The translations under genes were made by a program, and so were the position numbers. The notes under the pieces were generated by a model. That model was not told the origin of the DNA and searched no databases. It saw nothing but the letters and a program-made list of their open reading frames with translations. From Lachnospiraceae bacterium (GTDB taxonomy: Bacteria > Bacillota > Clostridia > Lachnospirales > Lachnospiraceae): a stretch of 64,000 nt of DNA. Shown piece by piece: positions 48,483-57,585 of this stretch. Where the stretch lies: the NCBI GenBank assembly GCA_021205755.1, contig JAJPWX010000126.1:1-64000 (forward strand), in the 5' to 3' direction. Numbering within the stretch: position 1 is the first letter of the stretch; each line of letters begins with the position of its first letter.

Positions 48483-50708
48483 ATGAGTAGTAAGAAAAAA
48501 ACACAAAAAACACAGGACAGAAAAAAAACGGAAAACAATAGAAAAACAGAAGCTGATAAAAGTATAGACAGCAATAAAAATGTTAAGAAAAATTCTGCGA
48601 AAAACGGAGCTGATTTAAACGCCAAAAAGGAAAGCACATCGGCGAAAAATGCGGCGGAAAAGCAGCCCTGGTGGAAATCTTTATTCGATATCCGACCAAA
48701 ACGGATCGTGACAGCCGTGTTTTCTGCGGCTGTGATCCTGGTGGCAATGGCACTGGCGATCAGTGAAGCCGGAGTGAACACATCTTACGTTGTGTGTTCG
48801 GCTGCGCTGGCGGTTCTGGCCGCTGTGTTTGTCCTGATGGATATCAGCTATGGGCGGATTATCAGTGCGGTAATCGGGCTTGTGACGCCGGTTGTGACGC
48901 TGGTGGCGCTGGAAAATTACACCCATGTGATCTCAGACCTCTCGCTAATGATCATCATACTGAACCTGTTGTTTTTTTATGCGCTGTACGGCATGATGAC
49001 CTTTCTGCTGGGCAGTGTGAAGCGAGGCTTTCTGGTAGCTACGTTGATTCCGATGATTTTTGGCCTGGCCAATTATTTCGTTGTGAGCTTTCGCGGGTCG
49101 CCGATCGTTCCGTGGGATTTCTTTTCTATCGGGACAGCCGCTTCGGTTGCTGACAATTATACGTTTACCCTGAGCTGGAAGGGCTGTTTTTCTGTGATCA
49201 CCTTTGTGTGGATCATTCTGATCTCTTCAAAATCACGGGTGCAGTTTCGAAGAAAGGCTGTGCGTATTCCGCTGGCTGCTGCATTTGTGGCGGCTATGGT
49301 TCTATACATATCCGGCATTCAGAACAGTGCGTTCCAAAGCTTTTTCGGAATGGATACGACACTGTTTACGATCAATGTCTTTTACCGCAATAACGGGATT
49401 GCCGCCGCATTTCTGGGAAATCTGCGTTTCCTGAATGTGGAGGAGCCGGATGGGTATTCTGTGAGCGCGGTTACGGAGATTGCGAAGCAATACGCGGGCG
49501 ACTCAGATGATGCGGAAGAAGATGAGGAGGAAGCTGCGGACAAGGACAGTGAGGATACCGCGGCGGCAGATGCGGGCGATTCTGAGGTCACACAGTATCC
49601 GAATATCATCGTTATTATGGATGAAGCTTTTTCTGACCTTTCTGTGTGGGGGGATTTCGCGACCAGCGAAGAAGTGATGCCATTTTTCAAGTCTCTGCAG
49701 GAGGAAGCGATTGGCGGCGAGGTCTATGTGTCGGTGAAGGGCGGTAATACCGCGAATACGGAGTATGAGTTTCTGACCGGAGATACCATGGGTTTCCTTC
49801 CGACGGGGAGTGTACCTTACCAGCAGTACATCAAAAGCGATATGCCGTCCCTGGCTTCTTATCTGGGCGGTCTGGGCTACGACACGCTTGCCATCCATCC
49901 GTACAACGCGTCCGGGTGGGATCGGGACGATGTTTACGATTACTTTGGTTTTGATGACTTTCTGGATAAGACGGATTTTGATAATCCGACCTATGTCCGC
50001 AATTATATCAGTGACAGTTCGGCGTTTGATAAGATTATCGAGCAGTACGAGGAAAAAGAGGAAGAGGATCGCCTTTTCGTCTTCGAAGTGACGATGCAGA
50101 ACCACAGCGGCTATAGTTCGGATTCACCGGGATTTGATATCTATGTGGAATTGACGGATGTGGAGAATAAGACCACACAGGTCACGGCTACGGAAAAATA
50201 CCTGACTCTGATGAACATGACGGACAAAGCGCTGCAGGAACTGGTGGAATATTTTGAGGAAGAGGATGAGCCCACCATTATCCTGATGTTTGGCGACCAT
50301 CAGCCATCGGACTATATTACGAACCAGATTCGACGGATTTGCGGTGTCTCTGAGCCGGAGACGGTGGAAGAGATTCAGCAGGGCTATCGGGTGCCGTTTG
50401 TGATCTGGGCGAACTATGATCTGGAATCGGCTTACTATGATGGCATCAGTGTGAACTATCTGAGCGGGATTTTGCTTGAAGCTGCCGGTGTGCCGCTGAC
50501 CGATTACCAGACTTACTTAAGTGAACTGATGGAGACGCTGCCGGTCATCAATGGCAATGTCTACCGGGATGCGGATGGAAACTTTTATGCCTGGGATACG
50601 GACGATACTTATGACGATATCCTGAACGCGTACCAGATGCTGCAGTACAATCATCTGGTGGATACAAAGCACCGACTGAACTGGTTTTTCGGGCTGGGAA
50701 CGGAGTAA
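48483..50708 (+). CDS. LTA synthase family protein (phosphoglycerol transferase)
   Basis: The 741 residues start with a Lys-rich cytosolic tail of about 75 residues. Several membrane helices (about 80-290) follow, then a Glu/Asp/Ala-rich linker and a large extracytosolic sulfatase-fold domain. Metal and active-site segments are visible: IVIMDEAFSDL, GGNTANTEYEFLTG with the expected nucleophile Thr, and LMFGDHQPSDY. LtaS-type enzymes polymerise glycerol phosphate from phosphatidylglycerol. The exact polymer here is unknown. Confidence 0.9.
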   Translation: MSSKKKTQKTQDRKKTENNRKTEADKSIDSNKNVKKNSAKNGADLNAKKESTSAKNAAEKQPWWKSLFDIRPKRIVTAVFSAAVILVAMALAISEAGVNTSYVVCSAALAVLAAVFVLMDISYGRIISAVIGLVTPVVTLVALENYTHVISDLSLMIIILNLLFFYALYGMMTFLLGSVKRGFLVATLIPMIFGLANYFVVSFRGSPIVPWDFFSIGTAASVADNYTFTLSWKGCFSVITFVWIILISSKSRVQFRRKAVRIPLAAAFVAAMVLYISGIQNSAFQSFFGMDTTLFTINVFYRNNGIAAAFLGNLRFLNVEEPDGYSVSAVTEIAKQYAGDSDDAEEDEEEAADKDSEDTAAADAGDSEVTQYPNIIVIMDEAFSDLSVWGDFATSEEVMPFFKSLQEEAIGGEVYVSVKGGNTANTEYEFLTGDTMGFLPTGSVPYQQYIKSDMPSLASYLGGLGYDTLAIHPYNASGWDRDDVYDYFGFDDFLDKTDFDNPTYVRNYISDSSAFDKIIEQYEEKEEEDRLFVFEVTMQNHSGYSSDSPGFDIYVELTDVENKTTQVTATEKYLTLMNMTDKALQELVEYFEEEDEPTIILMFGDHQPSDYITNQIRRICGVSEPETVEEIQQGYRVPFVIWANYDLESAYYDGISVNYLSGILLEAAGVPLTDYQTYLSELMETLPVINGNVYRDADGNFYAWDTDDTYDDILNAYQMLQYNHLVDTKHRLNWFFGLGTE

Positions 50709-50747
50709 CACAACATTTTAATCTATACATATGAGGAGTACACTGTT

Positions 50748-52016
50748 ATGAAAAAAACGTTTGTAACCAAAGAGCAACTGGAGAAAATCACACAGCAGTA
50801 CCCAACGCCGTTTCATCTTTATGATGAGGCGGGCATTCGGGCGAATGTCAAAGAGCTTTACGACGCTTTTTCCTGGAATAAGGGCTATAAGGAGTTTTTT
50901 GCGGTCAAAGCGACTCCGAACCCATATCTGATTAATATTTTACATGAGTACGGCTGCGGCACAGACTGCTCTTCCATGACTGAGCTGATGCTGTCAGAGG
51001 CAATCGGGATCAAAGGTCATGATATTATGTTTTCTTCGAACGATACGCCGACCGAAGAGTTTAAAAAAGCGGCTGATCTGGGCGGTATTATCAATCTGGA
51101 TGACATTACGCATATTGAGAAAGTGGAGGCAGCTGTGGGCAAGCTCCCGAAGACGATGAGCTGCCGTTACAACCCGGGTGGAATTTTTAAAATCAGCAAT
51201 GATATCATGGACAATCCTGGCGATGCGAAATATGGTATGACGACGGAGCAGATAGAAGAGGCATTTCGCATCCTGAAAAGCAAGGGTGTGGAAGAGTTTG
51301 GCATTCATGCGTTCCTGGCAAGCAATACCGTAACCAACGATTATTATCCGATGCTTGCAAAGGTACTGTTCGAGCTCGCTGTAAAACTGCACGAATCGAC
51401 CGGCGCGAAGATTAAATTCGTGAACCTTTCCGGCGGCATCGGTATTCCTTACCGTCCGGATCAGGAGAAAAACGATATCTATAAGATTGCGGCAGGCGTA
51501 AAGAAAGTGTACGAGGAAGTGCTGATCCCGGCTGGTATGGGAGATGTGGCGCTTTACACGGAGCTTGGCCGCTATATGCTTGGACCTTATGGCGTGCTCG
51601 TGACGCGTGCGATTAATGAGAAGCATACGCACAAAGAATACATCGGTGTAGACGCCTGCGCGGCGAACCTTATGCGCCCGGCTATGTACGGCGCGTATCA
51701 TCATATCACGGTGATGGGGAAAGAGGACGCGCCCTGCGACCATGTGTATGATGTGACGGGTTCTCTTTGTGAAAATAATGATAAATTTGCCATTGACCGT
51801 TCACTGCCGAAGATTGATATGGGCGACCTGCTTGTGATCCATGACACCGGTGCGCATGGTTTTTCGATGGGATACAATTACAACGGGCGTCTGCGTTCCG
51901 CGGAGGTTCTGCTTCACGAGGACGGCAGCACACAGCTGATCCGGCGTGCCGAGACCCCGAAGGATTATTTTGCGACCTTTGACTTCAGCGATATTCTGAA
52001 GGATATGGCCTGGTGA
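50748..52016 (+). CDS. lysA: Diaminopimelate decarboxylase
   Basis: The 422 residues form a PLP-dependent alanine-racemase-type barrel with the cofactor Lys in FFAVKATPNP, FVNLSGGIGIPY, ELGRYMLGPYG, and the C-terminal VTGSLCENNDKFA with the Cys-Glu at the substrate site. It makes lysine from meso-diaminopimelate. It is somewhat divergent from the commonest LysA form, so a related amino-acid decarboxylase cannot be excluded. Confidence 0.85.
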   Translation: MKKTFVTKEQLEKITQQYPTPFHLYDEAGIRANVKELYDAFSWNKGYKEFFAVKATPNPYLINILHEYGCGTDCSSMTELMLSEAIGIKGHDIMFSSNDTPTEEFKKAADLGGIINLDDITHIEKVEAAVGKLPKTMSCRYNPGGIFKISNDIMDNPGDAKYGMTTEQIEEAFRILKSKGVEEFGIHAFLASNTVTNDYYPMLAKVLFELAVKLHESTGAKIKFVNLSGGIGIPYRPDQEKNDIYKIAAGVKKVYEEVLIPAGMGDVALYTELGRYMLGPYGVLVTRAINEKHTHKEYIGVDACAANLMRPAMYGAYHHITVMGKEDAPCDHVYDVTGSLCENNDKFAIDRSLPKIDMGDLLVIHDTGAHGFSMGYNYNGRLRSAEVLLHEDGSTQLIRRAETPKDYFATFDFSDILKDMAW

Positions 52017-52038
52017 GTATCAGTATTTTATAGAATCG

Positions 52039-52062
52039 AAAGGCAGCAAGTCAGCTGCCTTT
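52039..52062 (+). terminator. Terminator of lysA
   Basis: AAAGGCAGC and GCTGCCTTT form a 9-bp stem followed by T residues, 23 bases after the lysA stop. Confidence 0.8.
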
Positions 52063-52067
52063 TCTGT

Positions 52068-52100
52068 CCAATAGGAAAGTTCTCGGAGTTTCCCTATTGG
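52068..52100 (+). other. Inverted repeat upstream of the GH88 gene
   Basis: CCAATAGG (52068-52075) pairs with CCTATTGG (52093-52100) and a further AAA/TTT. A second small hairpin, CCTCC/GGAGG, follows near 52109-52119. It could be an operator or leader structure for the glucuronide genes. Confidence 0.5.
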
Positions 52101-52171
52101 CCAGAAACCCTCCGGGAGGATGTACAGGATAAATGTGAGAAGATATTTGAGAGAAACGGGAGAATTGCACA

Positions 52172-53362
52172 ATGCTGGGACAGGGAAAAACAGAATGGGC
52201 ATGGGAGACTTTGAACCGAGTCGAGCAGAAAATGGAAAAGGTCAGCGCACGGTCAGCGCATAAGATTCCATATACCACGCTCGACGGAGTGCACGATGAC
52301 CGGTCGGATGACGCGAACATCGCCTGGTGGACGAACGGATTCTGGGGCGGCATGATGTGGCAGCTTTATGCGCTGACCGGAAAAATGCAATACCGCCAGA
52401 TCGCAGAAGAGAATGAACAGAAGCTGGACCGTGTCCTGATGAATTACAACGGACTGGATCACGATAACGGGTTCCGCTGGCTGCCGACTGCGGTGGCCGA
52501 TTACCGCCTGACGAAGAATCCGCAGTCGAAAAACAGAGGATTACTGGCGGCGGGAAATCTTGCCGGGCGCTATAACAGCGCAGGAAAATTCATCCGCGCA
52601 TGGAATGACTGGGAAGAGAATACCGATGACCACAGAGGCTGGGCGATCATTGACTGTATGATGAATCTTCCTCTGTTGTACTGGGCGTATGAGGAGACAG
52701 GCGACCCGCGGTTTCGCCAGATTGCGGTGAACCATGCGAATACCGCAGCGGCTAATTTTATCCGGCCGGACGGTTCCGTAAACCATATCGTGGAGTTTGA
52801 TTTTGAAAAAGGCGGAATGATAAAAAGCTACGGCGGCCAGGGCTGCGGTGTGGGTTCTTCCTGGACCAGAGGACAGGCCTGGGGGCTGTATGGTTTTACC
52901 CTCAGCTATCTGCATACAGGGGAAACTCTGTATCTGGAAAGTGCACGGAAAATCGCGGATTATTTTGTCGCGAACATTCCGGAGAGCGGTCTGATTCCGG
53001 TTGATTTTTGCCAGCCTCAGGAAGTGACATGGGAAGATTCGACTGCTGCGGCGATCGCAGCCTGCGGTCTGATTGAGCTGGCCGGGGCAGAAGAGAAAAT
53101 AGAAAAAGATCGGGAAAATCAAGCGGAAGAGAACAATTACAGAAAACACGGACAGGAGAGTGTGTACCGGAACGCGGCTTTACGGTTGCTGGAAACTCTG
53201 GCTCTGATGCGCGTGAACTGGAACGACCAGGAGGACGAGCTTCTTACCAGGTGTACGGCGGCGTACCATGATGCGGAGCATGAATATTCGATTATTTATG
53301 GAGATTATTATTTTCTGGAAGCATTAATGAAGCTGACGGGGAAGGAATTATTTATCTGGTAA
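52172..53362 (+). CDS. Glycoside hydrolase family 88 (unsaturated glucuronyl hydrolase)
   Basis: The 396 residues form an (alpha/alpha)6-barrel with the GH88 motifs NIAWWTNGFWGGMMW, DHDNGFRWLPTAVADY, RGWAIIDCMMNLPLLYWA with the catalytic Asp, and SSWTRGQAWGLYGF. The family removes 4,5-unsaturated uronic acid from oligosaccharides left by polysaccharide lyases. It has no signal peptide, so it acts on imported oligosaccharides in the cytosol. A charged insertion sits near 310-330. The DUF2264 gene follows. Confidence 0.9.
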   Translation: MLGQGKTEWAWETLNRVEQKMEKVSARSAHKIPYTTLDGVHDDRSDDANIAWWTNGFWGGMMWQLYALTGKMQYRQIAEENEQKLDRVLMNYNGLDHDNGFRWLPTAVADYRLTKNPQSKNRGLLAAGNLAGRYNSAGKFIRAWNDWEENTDDHRGWAIIDCMMNLPLLYWAYEETGDPRFRQIAVNHANTAAANFIRPDGSVNHIVEFDFEKGGMIKSYGGQGCGVGSSWTRGQAWGLYGFTLSYLHTGETLYLESARKIADYFVANIPESGLIPVDFCQPQEVTWEDSTAAAIAACGLIELAGAEEKIEKDRENQAEENNYRKHGQESVYRNAALRLLETLALMRVNWNDQEDELLTRCTAAYHDAEHEYSIIYGDYYFLEALMKLTGKELFIW

Positions 53363-53431
53363 GCCGTGCATGACGGATTCCGTCATATTTCTGCGGATAT
53401 TGCCTGGTAAATGGAAAGAGAGTAAGACTGG

Positions 53432-55186
53432 ATGAAGCGATATCATTATACGGAGAAGGATTTTGCAACAAAAGAAGCGGCACAGGCTTCGCTGATGCGT
53501 TTGCTTATCCCCCTGAAGGAATTTTACAGTGAGGGCGGTGCGCGGCTTGAAATTGGCGTGACGAGTGCACATTATGAAAATGATACGGTTCCCATGGAGG
53601 CTTTCGCGCGCCCGCTCTGGGGGCTGGGGTCTTTCTGGATGGGAGGAGGAGCAGACAGAGATTTCGAAAAAATCTATGCAAACGGTCTTGCATCCGGCTC
53701 CAATCCGAAGCATCCGGAGTACTGGCATACCTGCCGGGATTTTGATCAGAAATTCTGTGAGATGGCGGCGATTGCCTACGCGATGCTGCTTGCTCCCAAA
53801 CAGACCTGGGAGCCGCTCTCTCAGAAAGCGAAGGAAGATCTGACGGAATGGCTCTGGGAGATCAACCGGCATGAATGCTGCGCCTGCAACTGGTACTGGT
53901 TCGCAATTCTGACGAATCTGGCGCTGAAGGTGTGTGGGATGCCCTATAGTCAGGAATGTATGGAATCCGGCCTTGCGAAGATGGAAGAATATTACGATGC
54001 GGGAGGATGGTACCACGACGGAAATGGCGGGGAAAAAGATTACTATAATCCGTACGTGATGGTTTCTTTTGGCCTGATTTACGCCATGTTCATGGAAAAC
54101 GAAGAGCCGGAGCGCTGCGCTAGGTTCCGTCAGAGAGCCAAAGACTTTGCGCAGGATTACCGCTACTGGTTCGCGGAGGACGGCGCCTCCATCGCCTATG
54201 GGCGCTCGATGACCTATCGATTCGCGCAGGTCGGTTTCTGGGCAATGGCTTTGCTGAGTGGAACCGATGTCCTGCCGCTGCCCCAGATCAAAGGAATCTT
54301 GTCGCGCCATCTGACGTGGTGGCTGAATCAGCCCATCTACGACAACGCGGGGATTCTGACCATTGGCTATGCCTATCCGAATCTGCAGATGTCCGAAAGC
54401 TACAATGCGCCCGGATCGCCTTACTGGGCACTGATGGCCTTTGCGTTCCTGGGACTTTCGGATGATCATCCTTATTGGAAAGCCGAGTGTGCACCAATGC
54501 CGGAGCTGGAAACACAGCATTATCTGAGCCATGCTTCGATGCTGATGCAGAGAAACCACAGCCATGTGGTTGCTCTCGTGCCTGGCCGTCTTCATGCTGA
54601 CGGGCACAGTCATTCCCTGGAAAAATACAGCAAATTTGCTTACTCCTCCAGATTTGGTTTCAGTATTGCCCGCTCATTCCTGACTCTTTATGAATGCGCT
54701 GCGGACAGCACGCTGCTCTTTGAAGTCAACGGGCATTTTTATCCGAAGGATACGATCGAGGAAGGGTATACCATCGATGCGGAAAAGATTTCTTTTCGCT
54801 GGTCACCTTTCTCGTCCATCTGGATCGAGACAGAGATTCGCCCGACTGAAAAGGGGCATATCCGTACACATCGAATCACCAGCGAGATTGCGTGTACCGC
54901 ATACGACGGCGGATTTGCGCTTCGTTCAGATGCCGGTATGCCATCGGGCGGCGGATGTACGGAGACATTGATGAATGTCCGTCAGTACGCTGGAGGAAAT
55001 ACAGCGACGGTAGAAAGCATGGGGGATTACTGTACGGTAACCTCCCTGTCCGGGAATGGAAAGGGACAGATACTCCGCCCGGATCCCAATACCAATCTGA
55101 TTGCGCCAAAGACAATGATTCCTATGGCAGTATATCAGATCGACGTGGGAACACAGATGATAGTGACAGAAGTAAACTATCTGTAA
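53432..55186 (+). CDS. DUF2264 family protein (GH154-type glucuronidase candidate)
   Basis: The 584 residues have an (alpha/alpha)6-type N-terminal half typical of DUF2264 (ENDTVPMEAFARPLWGLG, HECCACNWYWFAILTNLALK, DGASIAYGRSMTYRFAQVGFWAMAL). The C-terminal half is rich in beta strands. I recall that DUF2264 proteins include beta-glucuronidases classed as GH154. There is no signal peptide, so it is cytosolic. Pairing with GH88 and the eda/lactonase genes supports processing of uronic-acid oligosaccharides. Confidence 0.8.
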   Translation: MKRYHYTEKDFATKEAAQASLMRLLIPLKEFYSEGGARLEIGVTSAHYENDTVPMEAFARPLWGLGSFWMGGGADRDFEKIYANGLASGSNPKHPEYWHTCRDFDQKFCEMAAIAYAMLLAPKQTWEPLSQKAKEDLTEWLWEINRHECCACNWYWFAILTNLALKVCGMPYSQECMESGLAKMEEYYDAGGWYHDGNGGEKDYYNPYVMVSFGLIYAMFMENEEPERCARFRQRAKDFAQDYRYWFAEDGASIAYGRSMTYRFAQVGFWAMALLSGTDVLPLPQIKGILSRHLTWWLNQPIYDNAGILTIGYAYPNLQMSESYNAPGSPYWALMAFAFLGLSDDHPYWKAECAPMPELETQHYLSHASMLMQRNHSHVVALVPGRLHADGHSHSLEKYSKFAYSSRFGFSIARSFLTLYECAADSTLLFEVNGHFYPKDTIEEGYTIDAEKISFRWSPFSSIWIETEIRPTEKGHIRTHRITSEIACTAYDGGFALRSDAGMPSGGGCTETLMNVRQYAGGNTATVESMGDYCTVTSLSGNGKGQILRPDPNTNLIAPKTMIPMAVYQIDVGTQMIVTEVNYL

Positions 55187-55250
55187 ACCAAAAATACAGG
55201 AAATGCAGAAAAACAGCAACAAAAAATTTGCGAATCCGGTGAACTTTATC

Positions 55251-55279
55251 TTGCATTTGATTTGCGATTATGTTAATAT
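55251..55279 (+). promoter_or_regulatory. Promoter of tRNA-Leu copy 1
   Basis: TTGCAT (55251-55256) and TAATAT (55274-55279) have a 17-base spacer, about 35 bases before the tRNA. No comparable promoter precedes copy 2. Confidence 0.5.
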
Positions 55280-55314
55280 AGTCGAGTGCTGTGGAGCAAT
55301 CCAGTGCACATTCA

Positions 55315-55396
55315 GCCGCTGTGGCGGAATTGGCAGACGCACTTGACTCAAAATCAAGCGGGTAATACCGTGCCGGTTCGAGTCCGGCCAGCGGCA
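55315..55396 (+). tRNA. tRNA-Leu (anticodon CAA), copy 1
   Basis: This 82-base gene has acceptor arms GCCGCTG and CAGCGGC with discriminator A. The anticodon stem CTTGA/TCAAG surrounds the loop CTCAAAA (anticodon CAA, codon UUG). It has a class II variable arm and the T-arm GCCGGTTCGAGTCCGGC. CCA is not encoded. Confidence 0.97.
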
Positions 55397-55538
55397 CACT
55401 ACAGACTCATTTTTGTGGCGATAAACGTTGCAATAATGGGTCTTTTCATTTCTATAATATCTCTGATTATTGATAATATTTCGCTTGATTTTCTCCGAAA
55501 AAAACACCTAATCAAGTACACAAAAAAAGGAGAAAATC

Positions 55539-55588
55539 ATGAAAAAATCAGCATGGCAAAAAAGGACAATCTGACGATCGAAGATGCT
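55539..55588 (+). pseudogene. Integrase N-terminal stub
   Basis: AAAGGAG and ATG 55539 match the intact integrase at 57535, but one A is missing, which shifts the frame. After GAAGATGCT the sequence changes completely. This is the remains of a second integrase copy. Confidence 0.85.
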
Positions 55589-55818
55589 GAAAGACAGTGA
55601 ACTGGTCGGGAAGGTACATTCGTCTGTTTATCATCAATGCCAGAAGCGCGGCTAAGCTGCGCCTGTGGACGTCCGCTTCATTTATAGAAAGTTTACAGAG
55701 AAATTTTGAAAATACGTTGACTTTCCCATCTGGTTTGCATATAGTTGCAACAACAGTACCCGACACGCCTCTCAACGATGCGGACCACGTCGGGATCGCA
55801 TTGGAAAGCATTAAATAA
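55584..55818 (+). pseudogene. Fragments of mobile-element genes
   Basis: Two short reading segments lie here. MLKDSELVGKVHSSVYHQCQ (55584-55655, stop after KRG) resembles a small protein I associate with Lachnospiraceae conjugative elements. A second frame, ending at 55818, reads NTLTFPSGLHIVATTVPD. Neither is complete. They are joined directly to the integrase stub, as expected from deletion between two elements. Confidence 0.4.
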
Positions 55819-56002
55819 TCACATAGATGAGTTTTGAAATGAATGATGATATGAAGCTTTTACAGAAAGTTCAGGATTCTTCAGTCATGGCTGTCTTGTA
55901 AAAAGGCTTTTTGTGTGGTATCATAAAGACATCAGAAGAGAGCCATTCCTTCTGATGAACGAGGCAGATATTCTGATTTATCATAGTGGGGTGGTGATTC
56001 CG

Positions 56003-56950
56003 ATGGGCGTAAAAGATACGATGACTGCAAAATATATGCAGCGAAATGAAATCTTTGCAGATGCGTTCAATTATTATGTTTACGGTGGCAGGCAGGTCAT
56101 TGACCCGAACAGCCTTGAGGAACTGGATACACGGGAAATCGGTGTACCCTATGGGAGCGCGGAAGATGTGGAACAGCCAGTTCAGAGAATCCGCGATGTC
56201 ATAAAGTCTGTTACAGCAATGACGAATAAAAAAGCAGCGTTTTTGGTTCTGGCTGTCGAAAATCAAAGCAATGTGCATTATGCCATGGCTGTGAAGGATA
56301 TGGTTTATGATGCCCTGCAGTACGCGAAACAGGTCGAAAAGGCAATCGCATCCCATAAAAAGGCGGGAGATTACAAGGGCGCGGACAGTGACGAATATCT
56401 TTCCGGGTTTATGAAAGGTGATAAACTGATGCCAGTAGCGACACTCGTAATTTACTTTGGCCCGAAGGCGTGGGAGGGACCGATGTCTATTCACGAGATG
56501 TTTGAGTACGATGATGAAGAGATGCTCGCGATTGTCCCGGATTATAAAATCAATCTGATAGTTCCGGAGGCATTAAGCGATGATGATTTTGATAAATTCA
56601 ATACTTCACTGAAAGAGGTGCTGACTTTTATCAAATATTCCGGAGACGCGGATAAACTGGAAGATGCAGTGAATTCTGATGAAGGATTTCAGCATCTTGG
56701 AAGAATGGAAGTAGATGTATTGAACGCTTGCGTAAATGCAAGCTTGACGATGGGCGAAAGCGAGGTGGAATTAAACGTGTGCCAGGCAATTCAGACGCTC
56801 AATCAGCGGGCAGAGGAAAAGGGGCGGATTGAAAATCTCATTCAGAACATCAAAAGTTTGATGGAAAGTATGGGGTGGACAGCGGAAGAGACCATGAATA
56901 ATTTGAGGGTTTCGGAAAGTGATCGCAAGGTGATTGCGCCGAGATTCTAA
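56003..56950 (+). CDS. Rpn family nuclease / PD-(D/E)XK transposase-like protein, second paralog
   Basis: ATG 56003 (MGVKDTMTAKYM, 315 residues) is preferred over the in-frame start at 55913 because GGGGTGGTGATTCCG before it matches the context of the 3956 paralog. The core AAFLVLAVENQSNVHYAMAV corresponds to the E-x-Q nuclease motif. Spacing and the C-terminal NLRVSESDRKVI also match. It lies inside the segment between the two tRNA-Leu copies and may be cargo of the older element. A terminator follows. Confidence 0.75.
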   Translation: MGVKDTMTAKYMQRNEIFADAFNYYVYGGRQVIDPNSLEELDTREIGVPYGSAEDVEQPVQRIRDVIKSVTAMTNKKAAFLVLAVENQSNVHYAMAVKDMVYDALQYAKQVEKAIASHKKAGDYKGADSDEYLSGFMKGDKLMPVATLVIYFGPKAWEGPMSIHEMFEYDDEEMLAIVPDYKINLIVPEALSDDDFDKFNTSLKEVLTFIKYSGDADKLEDAVNSDEGFQHLGRMEVDVLNACVNASLTMGESEVELNVCQAIQTLNQRAEEKGRIENLIQNIKSLMESMGWTAEETMNNLRVSESDRKVIAPRF

Positions 56951-56987
56951 GCTGGTCTTATCCGAAAAAATCCTGTTGAGTAAATTT

Positions 56988-57036
56988 AAAGCTCCAGTCA
57001 GGGATTGATGTTTCCCTGATTGGAGTTTTTCTTATG
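56988..57036 (+). terminator. Terminator of the second Rpn-family gene
   Basis: CTCCAGTCAGGGA (56992-57004) pairs with TCCCTGATTGGAG, allowing one G-T pair. TTTTTCTT follows. Confidence 0.8.
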
Positions 57037-57309
57037 TGCGCATATGCACTTTTGAGTGTTCGTGTGATTTTGCCTGTTCCTGGCCGAGGATACTATCTAC
57101 GTTTGCGCAGACTGTCCGCAACTCTTTCTGATAGTCGCGGAAATAATGCCAGGTGTCGGTTTGTGCCTGCTTCTGGACGGTGAGCCTGTCGCGTTCTTCC
57201 TTCAAGGCTTTCATAGTCGGGAACCGGCTGTCAGGGAATTGCGCTTTCAGATATTTGCTCGGCGCTTTCTTCCTTAAGTTAATGACATTGCTTAAATTCA
57301 ACGTTTTTA
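57032..57309 (-). pseudogene. C-terminal fragment of a mobilization relaxase
   Basis: On the minus strand the last about 75 codons read APSKYLKAQFPD, MKALKEERDRLTVQKQAQTD, TWHYFRDYQKELRTVCANVD and SILGQEQ. This fits the coiled-coil tail of relaxases from Firmicute conjugative and mobilizable elements as I remember them. The frame runs upstream into the tRNA-Leu gene at 57310, where coding cannot be real. The relaxase is therefore cut exactly at the tRNA boundary. Confidence 0.55.
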
Positions 57310-57391
57310 GCCGCTGTGGCGGAATTGGCAGACGCACTTGACTCAAAATCAAGCGGGTAACACCGTGCCGGTTCGAGTCCGGCCAGCGGCA
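57310..57391 (+). tRNA. tRNA-Leu (anticodon CAA), copy 2
   Basis: It is identical to copy 1 except for one T to C change in the variable arm, with all stems intact. It lies 143 bases upstream of the complete integrase gene and marks the left boundary of the current element. No clear promoter precedes it. Confidence 0.97.
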
Positions 57392-57585
57392 CACTACAGA
57401 CCCATTTTTGTGGCGATAAACGTTGCAATAATGGGTCTTTTCATTTCTATAATATCTCTGATTATTGATAATATTTCGCTTGATTTTCTCCGAAAAAATC
57501 ACCTAATCAAGTACACAAAAAAAAGGAGAAAATCATGAAAAAAATCAGCATGGCAAAAAAGGACAATCTGACGATCGAAGATGCT
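57310..57585 (+). repeat. tRNA-Leu plus integrase 5' end duplication, copy 2
   Basis: This is the counterpart of 55315-55588, about 276 bases long. It includes the tRNA, the integrase leader and the first about 17 codons of the integrase. Confidence 0.9.

Larger units (their letters stand above)
55315..55588 (+). repeat. tRNA-Leu plus integrase 5' end duplication, copy 1
   Basis: The tRNA, about 140 bases downstream and the first codons of an integrase recur at 57310-57585 with only a few differences: one base in the variable arm, one CTC to CCC, and short A-run indels. Similarity begins at the first tRNA base and ends abruptly within the integrase. Confidence 0.9.

Noticed and set aside
50994-51743. 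249-codon minus-strand frame
   Set aside because: It is antisense to lysA, which has clear catalytic motifs in the sense direction.
53348-54613. 421-codon minus-strand frame
   Set aside because: It is antisense to the DUF2264 gene. It is long because of codon bias, with no start signal or family match.
57391-57502. Relaxase coding extending across tRNA-Leu to 57502
   Set aside because: The frame is open across the tRNA and integrase leader, but that part is the tRNA duplication itself and is present unchanged at copy 1 without a relaxase.
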